Below, one piece after another: positions 37,289 to 45,698 of a DNA stretch of 64,000 bases. The notes under the pieces were generated by a model. The model searched no databases and was not told the origin of the DNA. It saw nothing but the letters and a program-made list of their open reading frames with translations. Each line of letters starts with the position of its first letter. The first letter of the stretch is position 1. Origin of the DNA: Aequitasia blattaphilus (GTDB taxonomy: Bacteria > Bacillota > Clostridia > Lachnospirales > Lachnospiraceae); NCBI RefSeq assembly GCF_024721305.1, contig NZ_JAMXOD010000002.1, forward strand, positions 1 through 64,000, in the 5' to 3' direction. A program made the position numbers and the translations under genes.

Positions 37289-38582
37289 CTTCTCTTAATA
37301 TATATAGACCTTGAATAATACCAAACATAATTAAGGTACTAAGTAACGAACTTCCTCCGTAACTTACCAAGGGTAAGGTTACTCCTGTTGAAGGAATAAA
37401 TTTGGTCACGCCTCCAATTGTTAGAAATACCTGGAAAATATAGCAAGTTCCAAGTCCTAATGCAATGAGGCGGTAAAACATTCCCCGAAGTTCCATTGCA
37501 ATATTTAAAAACATAATGTATACACTCACACAAATCAAAATAAGACAAAGGGCAAAAACAAGTCCCAACTCTTCTGCAATGGCTGAAAAAATAAAATCTT
37601 CTGCTGCTACAGGAATCGTTTCAGGCTGCCCCCGTGTTAACCCAACCCCCAGCCAGCTTCCTGTTCCAAGAGCAAATAAGGATTGTGCCACTTGATACCC
37701 TCCCGTATCATAACTTGCAAAAGGATCTCTCCAAGCATTTACACGAACCTTAATGTGCCCAAAAAGATTATAGGCTATCACCGCCGCCAAAGCTCCAGCT
37801 CCCGTTCCCGCAAGTAAATATAAAGGTTTCTTTGTTGCAACATAGAGCATCGTGATATAAACTACAAAAATAATCAGAGCCGCTCCAAGATCTGTGGATG
37901 CAACTAAAATCAAAACGTGTAACGCTGCCACCGCTGTCGTAATCACTATATTTTTGAATTCCAATGACTTTTTAAAACTTGAGGCCACAAAAAAAACAAA
38001 GATGACTTTCACAACCTCTGATGGCTGGATACTAATCCCTGCAATTGTAAAACCCAGCTTTGCGCCATAAGAAATACGTCCCAAAAGAGCCACTAAGCCA
38101 AGGGATATTATTCCTACTGCACCATAAAAAACACGCAATTCAGATAGTATCTTTATTTTACGAATAATAACCGGCACAAAAAGGCTGATACCAATGGCTG
38201 CCGCTGCAATTACAAATTGCTTGAATGCTTTGTCATAATCCAAACGAGTCAGCATAATCAAACCAATACACAACAACATACACATATTATTTATAACCAG
38301 CCTGGACACCTTGGGATAAAATATACTATAGAGTAAAATCGTTGCCAAAAACAGCCCCACTTGCATTGCCCAAAATAATACAATTTTCATCTCCAGCTTA
38401 TTTAAGTACAAAACAATAAAGGCAATGAGATGCATTAAAAACATCAGTACGTTTTGCGAACGCAGCATTGCTGTTTTTCGTTCCGGATCCTGATAGCCAT
38501 ATACTGCAAAACAGGAATAGGTATACATTATAATTAATAAAATGATAATATACTTTGATATTTCAATAATTAAGTGTGTCAT
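37206..38582 (-). CDS. FtsW/RodA/SpoVE family SEDS glycosyltransferase
   Basis: The 458-residue polytopic membrane enzyme polymerises lipid II glycan strands. About ten hydrophobic helices are present, with SEDS signatures near GISIQPSEVVKVIFVFF and VLPLVSYGGSSLLS-type (TLPLVSYGGSSLLSTLIMFGI). The conserved Asp region EDFIFSAIAEELG is also seen. The charged C-terminal tail (EDEEETIEKQKKLRR onward) overlaps the PBP gene. It overlaps the U32 peptidase gene by four bases. Whether it serves division or sporulation (SpoVE) is unclear; the neighbours ytfI/ytfJ and zapA fit either. Confidence 0.9.
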   Translation of the reverse strand: MTHLIIEISKYIIILLIIMYTYSCFAVYGYQDPERKTAMLRSQNVLMFLMHLIAFIVLYLNKLEMKIVLFWAMQVGLFLATILLYSIFYPKVSRLVINNMCMLLCIGLIMLTRLDYDKAFKQFVIAAAAIGISLFVPVIIRKIKILSELRVFYGAVGIISLGLVALLGRISYGAKLGFTIAGISIQPSEVVKVIFVFFVASSFKKSLEFKNIVITTAVAALHVLILVASTDLGAALIIFVVYITMLYVATKKPLYLLAGTGAGALAAVIAYNLFGHIKVRVNAWRDPFASYDTGGYQVAQSLFALGTGSWLGVGLTRGQPETIPVAAEDFIFSAIAEELGLVFALCLILICVSVYIMFLNIAMELRGMFYRLIALGLGTCYIFQVFLTIGGVTKFIPSTGVTLPLVSYGGSSLLSTLIMFGIIQGLYILREDEEETIEKQKKLRRKESNPASGRRARH

Positions 38583-40666
38583 TCGACTCCCCTTTTAAAA
38601 TGTCCCTTTGTATAATCAAATTCAGGTTTTTCTCTTCTGTGATAAAGTGATATTAGTTGTCTAATATCCTCTTTTGATTCTATTGTAAACAGAAACCGCC
38701 TGCTCTTCAGAGACAGCTTCTCAAGCTCTCTCTCCTCCTGCCATAATACAAGAGGTGCACTGTTATAAACAACATTATAACAGTATTTACAGAAATTTTT
38801 AACAGGAAATTTTTTCTGATAGCGATCCCGCAAGGTGTTTACCGTTTCTGTTTTCCTGCATTCCTTTGTGTTTTTCTCAATACAATTTGCTGTAACCATA
38901 AGAGGAATTCTTCCATATATAATAAAGTCCATGTCTGAAATTCCAAGTTGCTTCAACTCTTTGTTGTTGAGTTCAAAAGGCACTGTTAAATCTTTGAGCC
39001 CTAAATCATACAGCGTTTTTTTACTGCTTTTATTCATCACGTATAACCGGTTATCTCCTACAATGTCTTTCTGATATTCATGCTCCTTTAACCACTGAAT
39101 TTCCTCAAAATTTTCTACCAGAATCCCATCAAATGTTTCTTCTATAAATCCATATTCCTTATTCAGTAAATCTCTCGTACTTTTACGAAAGATACTGGGA
39201 AGCATAAGATATATTTCTTGATGCTCGTTCTCTTTTAAAATATCTTTTAACTCGTTCTGAAAAATCAACTCAGAATCAACATAAATACGGTCAAAACAAG
39301 TTTCCTCCATACAGGATTTTAACTGTTCCAAATTAAGAATTGATGCAGATAATCTTTCTTTTTTCTGAATTTTTTCTTTTTCATCCTGAAGTGCCTCTTC
39401 TCTAAAAACCGATTTTCGCCGGAATACAGACAGGATTTTTTCACGAAGCAGCTCCAGCCCCTCTCTTCGTAATGTATTCAATGCTTTTATTGGTATAAAT
39501 ACATCACCTTCTATCTCAACATCCAAACGTCCAAAGTTAAAATCGCTATTTCCGGTTTTACTGATTTGCTCTTTTATTTTTTCCTTTGAAAGAGGCATAT
39601 TTTTTGCTTCTTGTACCACTTCTCCATGAACCTTCACTTCGTACTCGCCGTAACGTAGTACAAGGGCAAGAGGTTCACTCTTTTTTAGAAAGATACTTCC
39701 CTCTATTGATAGTTTTTTCTTATTGATTTCAATAAGACGCTCTTCCTTTCTAACTGGCGCGCTTAGCGAAAGCATATTTTTCCCATTGTAGGTTTTATAA
39801 TATCCCGTTGTATACCCTCTTCTTTGAAAAGCCAAATTCAGCTTTTCTGCATCTTCCCTTTCAACTTGGAAATCATCCTTTCCACAATAATATCGGTCTA
39901 TATATTTGCGGTAAATCGAAACAACACTTGATACATACTGAGGACTTTTCATTCTTCCTTCTATCTTAAAAGAAGAAATTCCGGCTTCAATCAATTCTGG
40001 CAAAAGAGCCAACGTATTTAAATCTTTTAGACTCATAATGTCCTGCTGTTTCCCACCATTTACAGAGAAAGGCAATCGGCATGGCTGTGCACATAAGCCT
40101 CTGTTCCCGCTTCTTCCTCCTAAAATACTACTAAACAGGCATTGTCCTGAATAGGAATAGCACATTGCCCCGTGAATAAAGCATTCCAGCTCAATATTAC
40201 TTCTTTTGCGTATTTCCCGAATCTCCTGTAAGCTAAGTTCTCTTGCAGGTACAACTCTTTCCACACCCAGCTCTTCCAAAAGCCTTACGCCCGGACTGTC
40301 TACAATGCTCATCTGGGTACTTGCATGAAGAGGTAAATCCGGATAGTAACAAGAAATTTCTTTTAGAATTCCAATATCCTGCACAATGACACCGTCAATA
40401 CCTCTTTCATAGTAAGGCCGTAAAAAATCAATTACCTCTCGCCGCTCCTTCTCCTTGATTAAGGTATTAACGGTAAGATATATTTTCTTTCCAAAGAGAT
40501 GCACGTAATCAATTCCCCACAAAAGCTCTTCTAACTCCGGGTTGTTCGCCTGTTTTCTCGCACCAAAAGAAGTGCCGCCAATATAAATGGCATCTGCTCC
40601 TGCATCAATCGCAGCTATTAAATTATCCATGCCTCCTGCCGGGGCTAAAAGCTCTACTTTTTCCAT
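38579..40666 (-). CDS. U32 family peptidase (RlhA-like)
   Basis: The 695-residue U32 family protein starts MEKVELLAPAGGMDNLIAAI. It contains the cysteine-rich core CFIHGAMCYSYSGQC and SGNRGLCAQPCRLP (about 165-200), the family's metal/Fe-S-like cluster region. A middle DUF3656-like region and a C-terminal Cys pair (FCKYC) follow. Length and layout resemble RlhA, which hydroxylates C2501 of 23S rRNA, rather than a real collagenase. It overlaps the FtsW gene by four bases. The reaction here is unproven. Confidence 0.88.
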   Translation of the reverse strand: MEKVELLAPAGGMDNLIAAIDAGADAIYIGGTSFGARKQANNPELEELLWGIDYVHLFGKKIYLTVNTLIKEKERREVIDFLRPYYERGIDGVIVQDIGILKEISCYYPDLPLHASTQMSIVDSPGVRLLEELGVERVVPARELSLQEIREIRKRSNIELECFIHGAMCYSYSGQCLFSSILGGRSGNRGLCAQPCRLPFSVNGGKQQDIMSLKDLNTLALLPELIEAGISSFKIEGRMKSPQYVSSVVSIYRKYIDRYYCGKDDFQVEREDAEKLNLAFQRRGYTTGYYKTYNGKNMLSLSAPVRKEERLIEINKKKLSIEGSIFLKKSEPLALVLRYGEYEVKVHGEVVQEAKNMPLSKEKIKEQISKTGNSDFNFGRLDVEIEGDVFIPIKALNTLRREGLELLREKILSVFRRKSVFREEALQDEKEKIQKKERLSASILNLEQLKSCMEETCFDRIYVDSELIFQNELKDILKENEHQEIYLMLPSIFRKSTRDLLNKEYGFIEETFDGILVENFEEIQWLKEHEYQKDIVGDNRLYVMNKSSKKTLYDLGLKDLTVPFELNNKELKQLGISDMDFIIYGRIPLMVTANCIEKNTKECRKTETVNTLRDRYQKKFPVKNFCKYCYNVVYNSAPLVLWQEERELEKLSLKSRRFLFTIESKEDIRQLISLYHRREKPEFDYTKGHFKRGVE

Positions 40667-40698
40667 ACCTATTCCCTTTTTTTTCTCTATGAATAAAA

Positions 40699-40722
40699 TA
40701 GAATGTGCAGATGCACATTCTA
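40699..40722 (-). terminator. Hairpin terminator after zapA
   Basis: A perfect palindrome of about 11 bp per arm (tagaatgtgca around a 2-base loop) overlaps the zapA stop codon, followed on the minus strand by TATTTTATT. It probably limits read-through from the ruvAB-zapA operon into the U32 peptidase gene. The U-tract is weak. Confidence 0.65.
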
Positions 40723-41124
40723 TTTACCTTTTAACTGGGTTTCCAGTTTCACAGCTTTCATTTGTAATTCTTTGTTTTCTTCCTTTAGCTTATCCAGTGC
40801 TTTTTCGGCATTTTCTAATTTGATTTGAACAGAGATTAATTCATGTTTTAAATCATACATTTCTTTATCTTTTGCCTCAATATCGCTTTCAAGGGTTCCT
40901 CCTTGCTTGCGCGCTTTAAAGTAATCATCTGCAATATTAATCGCAAGCAAAATACTTCTCGTTTCCGCATTTTGTTTACGGTATCCTTCGCTATTACTAC
41001 ACTCTTCAATTTTGTGATTCAAATAACTAGAGACCTTTTGTAAATACTCTTCACTTTCAAAGCCGCTTAAAGTAAATACTTTTCCTCCAATTAATACTTC
41101 TGTGAAATTTTTTGATGATGCCAT
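40720..41124 (-). CDS. zapA: Cell division protein ZapA
   Basis: ZapA bundles FtsZ filaments at the division site. The 134-residue protein has an N-terminal ZapA domain (about 1-70, NFTEVLIGGKVFTLSGFESEEYLQKVSSYLN) and a long C-terminal coiled coil (about 78-130, DLKHELISVQIKLENAEKALDKLKEENKELQ). The start has a gaggagg SD. It lies after ruvB and before a terminator. Length is slightly above the usual for ZapA because of the coil. Confidence 0.9.
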   Translation of the reverse strand: MASSKNFTEVLIGGKVFTLSGFESEEYLQKVSSYLNHKIEECSNSEGYRKQNAETRSILLAINIADDYFKARKQGGTLESDIEAKDKEMYDLKHELISVQIKLENAEKALDKLKEENKELQMKAVKLETQLKGK

Positions 41125-41189
41125 AAAAGCCTCCTCGAACTATAATAATACTTCAAACTCATTATAAACTAGTTTTTAGTAAAAAACCA

Positions 41190-42194
41190 CTATTTTTCAT
41201 CATTTTTGTGCGGAATACCTAAATGAACATATGCTTTTTCCAGTACAACCCTTCCCCTGGGGGTTCTGGATATAAAGCCATTTTTTAATAAGTATGGCTC
41301 ATAAACATCTTCAATCGTTGTGGAGTCCTCACTTAAAGCAGCTGCTAAAGTTTCCAGTCCCACTGGGCCTCCTTGAAATTTAAAGATTAAAACTTCCAGC
41401 AGCTCCCTGTCGATTTGATCCAGCCCTTCCTTGTCAACTTCCAGCAAATCTAATGCGTAATTCGCCACTTCTTCATCAATATGACCATCATATTTAACCT
41501 GAGCAAAATCACGTACCCTCTTCAAAAGGCGATTCACCAATCGCGGGGTTCCTCGAGACCTTCTTGCCAATGCATGGGCTCCTGTTGCATCAATTGTCAC
41601 ATCCAGCACCTTTGCCGAACGGATTACAATATCTTCTAATTCCTCTACTGTATAGTATTCCATTCGATGAACCACACCAAAACGATCTCTTAAAGGAGCC
41701 GTCAGCATACCTACTCTTGTGGTTGCCCCCACTAGCGTAAACTTAGGCAAATCTAAGCGAATGCTTCTGGCCGTTGCCCCTTTTCCAATCATAATATCAA
41801 TGGCGTAATCTTCCATTGCCGGATAGAGCACCTCCTCAACTTGCCTGTTCAAACGATGAATCTCATCTACGAAAAGAATATCATTCTCCTGAAGATTATT
41901 TAAAATCGCAGCCATTTCTCCCGGCTTTTCAATTGCAGGCCCGGATGTGATTTTAATATTCACTCCCATTTCATTTGCTATAATTCCGGCAAGGGTTGTC
42001 TTTCCCAGTCCCGGAGGGCCATAAAACAAAAGATGATCCAAAGGCTCTTCCCTTTGTTTCGCTGCTGTAATATACACCTTTAAGGTCTCTTTTGCCTTTT
42101 CCTGTCCGATGTATTCCTTCAGAGTCTGAGGCCTGAGATGACTCTCGATTTTTATATCTTCCTCCAGGTTATCTGTTGTTATAATCCGTTTCAT
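41190..42194 (-). CDS. ruvB: Holliday-junction branch-migration helicase RuvB
   Basis: The hexameric AAA+ motor drives Holliday-junction branch migration. The 334-residue protein has [19 protein letters not shown] at its start, Walker [10 protein letters not shown], Walker B VDEIHRLN, sensor 1 GATTR and the winged-helix C-terminus ([16 protein letters not shown]). All motifs are intact. It lies 14 bases after ruvA. RecU at 19.7 kb would supply resolution, as expected in Gram-positive bacteria that lack RuvC. Confidence 0.97.
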   Translation of the reverse strand: MKRIITTDNLEEDIKIESHLRPQTLKEYIGQEKAKETLKVYITAAKQREEPLDHLLFYGPPGLGKTTLAGIIANEMGVNIKITSGPAIEKPGEMAAILNNLQENDILFVDEIHRLNRQVEEVLYPAMEDYAIDIMIGKGATARSIRLDLPKFTLVGATTRVGMLTAPLRDRFGVVHRMEYYTVEELEDIVIRSAKVLDVTIDATGAHALARRSRGTPRLVNRLLKRVRDFAQVKYDGHIDEEVANYALDLLEVDKEGLDQIDRELLEVLIFKFQGGPVGLETLAAALSEDSTTIEDVYEPYLLKNGFISRTPRGRVVLEKAYVHLGIPHKNDEK

Positions 42195-42207
42195 CTATTG
42201 ACTCTCC

Positions 42208-42810
42208 CTACATCATAATATTCTTAAGCGCTTGTTTTAATATAGCTTCCACTGTCATATCATCTGTAATCTTGATCTTCTTCACTGCTTTGATTGCTTC
42301 CCCATTATCATAGCCAAGTGCAGCCATCGCAAGAATGCTTTCCTCTAATCTTGGATCAATAACGGCACCACCATAAGCACCCTCTTTGTTCCTTATTTCA
42401 AGTGTGTCTTCCACATGAATTTTATCACTCAACTCCAGAATAAGTTTTTCTGCTGTTTTTTTGCCAATTCCCGGAGCCTTTGCAATCGCCTTTGCGTCTT
42501 TTGAAAGAACGGCAAACCGCAGCTCTTCCGGCGTCAAAACAGACAGAATCTGCTGTCCACCTTTTGGCCCAATACCATTTACCCCTATAATAAGTTTGAA
42601 AATATCCAAATCTTCCCTGGTCAAAAAACCAAAAAGCTGCATGGCATCTTCTTTTACATTCATATACGTATGAATTTTTACCTCTTCACCTTTCGGTAAA
42701 ACACTCATAGCCGCCGGTGACATAAACACAAAATATCCAATCCCTCTTACATCAACCACAACTCCTGTATCATAGATTCCTTCTACTCTTCCCTTAACAT
42801 ATGCAATCAT
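42208..42810 (-). CDS. ruvA: Holliday-junction DNA helicase subunit RuvA
   Basis: This tetrameric junction-binding protein recruits RuvB. The 200-residue product has an N-terminal OB fold (about 1-65), tandem HhH motifs (about 70-130, VNGIGPKGGQQILS and APGIGKKTAEKLILEL) and the C-terminal RuvB-binding domain (about 155-200). The acidic pin residues of the OB region and the HhH pairs are present. It is followed by ruvB. Confidence 0.96.
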   Translation of the reverse strand: MIAYVKGRVEGIYDTGVVVDVRGIGYFVFMSPAAMSVLPKGEEVKIHTYMNVKEDAMQLFGFLTREDLDIFKLIIGVNGIGPKGGQQILSVLTPEELRFAVLSKDAKAIAKAPGIGKKTAEKLILELSDKIHVEDTLEIRNKEGAYGGAVIDPRLEESILAMAALGYDNGEAIKAVKKIKITDDMTVEAILKQALKNIMM

Positions 42811-42821
42811 AAAGCTCCCTC

Positions 42822-43328
42822 TTATCTATACACTTTTCGAATTCTAACACAAACCTCTCGCCCAATTATTCCAATTAACAACCCTGTTAATAATCCTGCC
42901 ACAATCAGAACCGGTATATAATAAACAACTTGATACGTCTCCACTAAAATCATAGCCACAATAAGCTGAGCCAGGTTGTGAAACACACCACCTGCCATAC
43001 TGATGCCCAAAACACTATTCTTATCAATTTTCTTAAGCACCATCATAACGGTGATACTAAGAATTCCTCCGGCAAGACTATAGAGAATGCTTGCCATATT
43101 TCCAAATATAAAGCCAGAAAGCAACACTCTTGAAATACTTAAAAGATAAAGCTCTTTCACCGAAATTTGATACAAACCAATTACAACAATCAAATTGGCA
43201 AGTCCCAATTTAATTCCCGGAATTCCAAATGACACAGGAATTAAGGTCTCTACATAGCTTAAAATCAAAGAAAGGGCAAGGAGCATTCCAAATAATGCTA
43301 TCTTTTTACTTTTACCTTGTGATGGCAT
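42822..43328 (-). CDS. Gx transporter family membrane protein
   Basis: The 168-residue hydrophobic protein has about five membrane helices and is of the type often labelled heptaprenyl diphosphate synthase component I or Gx transporter. Motifs seen are FGIPGIKLGLANLIVVIGLY and LLSGFIFGNMASILYSLAGGILS, plus GGVFHNLAQLIVAMI. It overlaps the NusG-II gene by 17 bases. The pair is often found near apbE in Clostridia; a small-molecule transport role is only an inference. I did not see evidence of an enzyme active site. Confidence 0.78.
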   Translation of the reverse strand: MPSQGKSKKIALFGMLLALSLILSYVETLIPVSFGIPGIKLGLANLIVVIGLYQISVKELYLLSISRVLLSGFIFGNMASILYSLAGGILSITVMMVLKKIDKNSVLGISMAGGVFHNLAQLIVAMILVETYQVVYYIPVLIVAGLLTGLLIGIIGREVCVRIRKVYR

Positions 43329-43692
43329 CTAATTCACCTTCATCCTTCCCTTGTATTTCAACAACAATCTTATTGGGAAGACAAATAATACTTTCTCGAT
43401 TCTTCCCGATTTCCTTGTGCTGAACACAAATTTGATCCGGACAATCACCAGAAATCATTTTCGCCTTTTTATCTTTTATTTGAAGAATATTTTTCCCACC
43501 ATTAATCTCGATTTTTTGTTCTTCCTCTAAGTTATATACTCCCTGCACTTCTCCATCTACTTTAATAACTACTTTATCCGCTTCTTTCTTTTGAATATTC
43601 ATTATGACCATAAAAAAAACACCACAGATCAATAAACTCAAAAAAATAACGTATACGTCATACCGATTAAATTTCCTATGCTTTTCATCCAT
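43312..43692 (-). CDS. NusG domain II-containing membrane-anchored protein
   Basis: The 126-residue protein has one N-terminal membrane helix (about 12-32, YVIFLSLLICGVFFMVIMNI) and an extracytoplasmic NusG-domain-II-like region. That region carries a GDCPDQICVQH Cys pair and ICLPNKIVVEIQG near the end. It starts at ATG 43692 with the SD aagga upstream. It is divergent from apbE across 98 bases and overlaps the Gx transporter gene by 17 bases. Function is unknown; proximity to apbE and rnf suggests a redox-linked envelope role. Confidence 0.8.
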   Translation of the reverse strand: MDEKHRKFNRYDVYVIFLSLLICGVFFMVIMNIQKKEADKVVIKVDGEVQGVYNLEEEQKIEINGGKNILQIKDKKAKMISGDCPDQICVQHKEIGKNRESIICLPNKIVVEIQGKDEGELDAITR

Positions 43693-43714
43693 AATCCGAT
43701 TCCTTCCAGAACCT

Positions 43715-43743
43715 AGTTTATCATATCTGTAATTCAAAGGCAA
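43715..43743 (-). promoter_or_regulatory. Promoter of the NusG-II to zapA operon
   Basis: The minus strand has TTGCCT, a 17-base spacer that ends in TATGA and then TAAACT, an extended -10. It lies 22 bases before the start codon and is back-to-back with the apbE promoter. Confidence 0.58.
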
Positions 43744-43756
43744 CAAATGTTCGATG

Positions 43757-43784
43757 TTGCAGTTTATGCCTCTTATGCTATACT
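43757..43784 (+). promoter_or_regulatory. apbE promoter with a start site at or near the ATG
   Basis: The plus strand shows TTGCAG, a 16-base spacer ending TATGC, and TATACT (43779-43784). The ATG of apbE begins only seven bases downstream of the -10. The region before the ATG (actatt) has no SD, so a leaderless transcript is likely. Confidence 0.65.
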
Positions 43785-43790
43785 ACTATT

Positions 43791-44759
43791 ATGAAAAAAT
43801 TATTCTTAATCCTAACAATTCTTTTACTTTTTCTCCTTGGTGGCTGTCAAACAAAACAAGATACCGTTACCTACAATGGCATGTTCTTTGATACGGTTAT
43901 ATCCGTTACGGTCTATGACACACCAAAGAAAACTTTAGAGCAAGACATAATGGAGTTTTGCCGCAAATATGACAATTTACTGTCACGTACAAACCCAGAA
44001 AGCGAGATCAGTAAAATCAACTCCGCTCAAGGAAATCCAACCAAGGTATCTCCGGAAACCATTGAAATACTTGAAAAATCAATCGAATATTCTCAGCTTA
44101 CAGGCGGTGCTTTCGATATTACAATTGGTCCTCTCGTGGATTTATGGGATTTTAAAAAATCTCATCCCACCCTTCCTGACCAAAAAGACATTGACGAGGC
44201 ACTTTCTCATGTGGATTATACAAAAATCAAGATCGACAAAGATACCGTTACATTAGAAGATCCTCTTGCCAAAATTGATTTAGGCGGCATTGCTAAAGGT
44301 TATATTGGAGATCAATTAAAAACTTTTTTGAAGGAACAAGGTATACAAACCGCTTTAATTAACCTGGGCGGAAATATTGTGGTTTTTGGTGAAAAATCCG
44401 ACCATTCCCCTTTCCACATCGGAATTCAGAAGCCCTTTGATGAAACCGGCACTCCAATAACTTCTATGGAAATTAGAGATGCTTCTTTGGTTACTTCTGG
44501 AGTATATGAACGATATTTCGAATTCAACCAAACTCTATACCATCATCTTTTAGATCCAAAAACTGGTATGCCTTCACAATCCCCCCTCTACAGTGCAACA
44601 ATTCTCTGCGAATCATCTGCCCAAGCCGATGCACTTAGTACTGCTTGCTTTGTCCTAGGGGTAGATCAAAGCAAAGAGCTCATCACACAGCTCAAAGACG
44701 TAACCGCTATATTTATTACCGATGACAATCAAATAAAAAAATTAGAGACTATTGATTAA
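43791..44759 (+). CDS. apbE: FAD:protein FMN transferase ApbE
   Basis: ApbE covalently attaches FMN from FAD to Thr/Ser residues of RnfG- and RnfD-type proteins. The 322-residue product has a lipoprotein signal peptide ending LLGGC (lipobox Cys19), so it is anchored on the outer face of the membrane. Family motifs are DTVISVTVYD, GGAFDITIGPLVDLWDF, KIDLGGIAKGYIGD and INLGGN. It converges on the rnf operon at a shared terminator, and its targets there carry the expected sites (RnfG SGATITS, RnfD GPTPL). The start has no SD (see promoter). Confidence 0.95.
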   Translation: MKKLFLILTILLLFLLGGCQTKQDTVTYNGMFFDTVISVTVYDTPKKTLEQDIMEFCRKYDNLLSRTNPESEISKINSAQGNPTKVSPETIEILEKSIEYSQLTGGAFDITIGPLVDLWDFKKSHPTLPDQKDIDEALSHVDYTKIKIDKDTVTLEDPLAKIDLGGIAKGYIGDQLKTFLKEQGIQTALINLGGNIVVFGEKSDHSPFHIGIQKPFDETGTPITSMEIRDASLVTSGVYERYFEFNQTLYHHLLDPKTGMPSQSPLYSATILCESSAQADALSTACFVLGVDQSKELITQLKDVTAIFITDDNQIKKLETID

Positions 44760-44774
44760 CTATCAATAGTCTCT
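44744..44774. terminator. Bidirectional terminator between apbE and the rnf operon tail
   Basis: A perfect 12-bp stem (44744-44755 with 44763-44774) overlaps the apbE stop codon. T-rich sequence follows on both strands (GTCTTTTT downstream, TTTTTTT on the other side), so it can end transcripts from both directions. Confidence 0.88.
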
Positions 44775-44780
44775 GTCTTT

Positions 44781-45209
44781 TTAGTAATAACTTCCGCTTA
44801 ATATCGTTGAAAATGCTGCACCGAAAATTGCAGAAAATAATATTGCTAATACAATTTGAACCAAGAAGATAATGATGTATGCTTTTGCATAATTCTTACG
44901 GTTTATATTTCCTGTTTTTCCAACTGCCCACATAATCATAAATACAATGTTTACACAAGGAATCATCAATAGAATCAAGGTAATAATCCAATCCTTTAAT
45001 TCCATTGGAGTTGTATCCATACCTGCATTTGGATCATACTGATAATTGTTATTATACTGTTGTTGATTTCCTTGTTGATATTGCTGGTATTGTTGATATG
45101 GATCTTGCTGAGGCGTTATATTATCGTTTGGATTTTGATAAGACTGTCCCTCCGGTGTATTGTTCGTCTCAGGTGTGCCCCCCACATTTGGATTGTTATT
45201 TTCATCCAT
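44781..45209 (-). CDS. Q/N/P-rich small membrane protein downstream of rnf
   Basis: The 142-residue protein has a low-complexity N-terminal half (about 1-68: Asn, Pro, Gln, Tyr; QQYQQ repeats) and two predicted membrane helices (about 72-93, WIITLILLMIPCVNIVFMIMWAVG; about 107-135, IIIFLVQIVLAILFSAIFGAAFS). It resembles small TM2/CD225-like clostridial proteins by layout only. An aaggagg SD precedes the ATG. It follows the DUF2752 gene downstream of rnfB, forming the operon tail. Function is unknown. Confidence 0.75.
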   Translation of the reverse strand: MDENNNPNVGGTPETNNTPEGQSYQNPNDNITPQQDPYQQYQQYQQGNQQQYNNNYQYDPNAGMDTTPMELKDWIITLILLMIPCVNIVFMIMWAVGKTGNINRKNYAKAYIIIFLVQIVLAILFSAIFGAAFSTILSGSYY

Positions 45210-45237
45210 GAATATTCTCCTCCTTTGTTTTTATTTA

Positions 45238-45690
45238 TCACTTTAGTCTAGCATAAAAGAGCTTAAAATGCAAAATATTGTCTTCATAAAACGTCATAGG
45301 AGATTGATTTGGAAAGTAACGATACATTCGGTAAAAATAGTATCCTGTCATAAGAATAAACAACAGGATTATTCCATATACCAGCCATTTCTGTTTTGCC
45401 TTCCCACGTATATAACGATTAAAAACGTAAACCAGTATCATTGCTGCAATCGGATAAATAAACAGGTTCATTTCCAAAGCACGTCTGAAATCCAGTTTCA
45501 AAAGTGCAGTCCCTGCTCTTGTAAGGCCACACGCTGCACAAGGGTATCCCGTCAAAAGTACTTGAGGGCATCCTTGGTGAAAAACCGTGGACATAATTAC
45601 AAAATAGGCGATTACAATCATAATCGCCCATTTGTTATTCCTTATATCTGTCCATATTCTTTGTATTACTTTTTCTACTGCTGTTTTCAT
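45238..45690 (-). CDS. DUF2752 family membrane protein
   Basis: The 150-residue protein of the DUF2752 family has the signature HQGCPQVLLTGYPCAACGLTRAGTALL (Cys-rich, about 51-75) between hydrophobic helices near 25-45 and 90-110, and a further one near 120-140. The family contains a Cx2-like C-A-A-C-G-L-T-R core. It starts at ATG 45690 (a TTG one codon earlier is possible) just after rnfB. A metal or redox role of the cysteines is unproven. Confidence 0.8.
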   Translation of the reverse strand: MKTAVEKVIQRIWTDIRNNKWAIMIVIAYFVIMSTVFHQGCPQVLLTGYPCAACGLTRAGTALLKLDFRRALEMNLFIYPIAAMILVYVFNRYIRGKAKQKWLVYGIILLFILMTGYYFYRMYRYFPNQSPMTFYEDNILHFKLFYARLK

Positions 45691-45698
45691 CAATCTAT

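Noticed and set aside
41137-41189. Hairpin after ruvB as a terminator
   Set aside because: The arms pair poorly and no U-tract follows, so zapA probably shares the ruvAB transcript.
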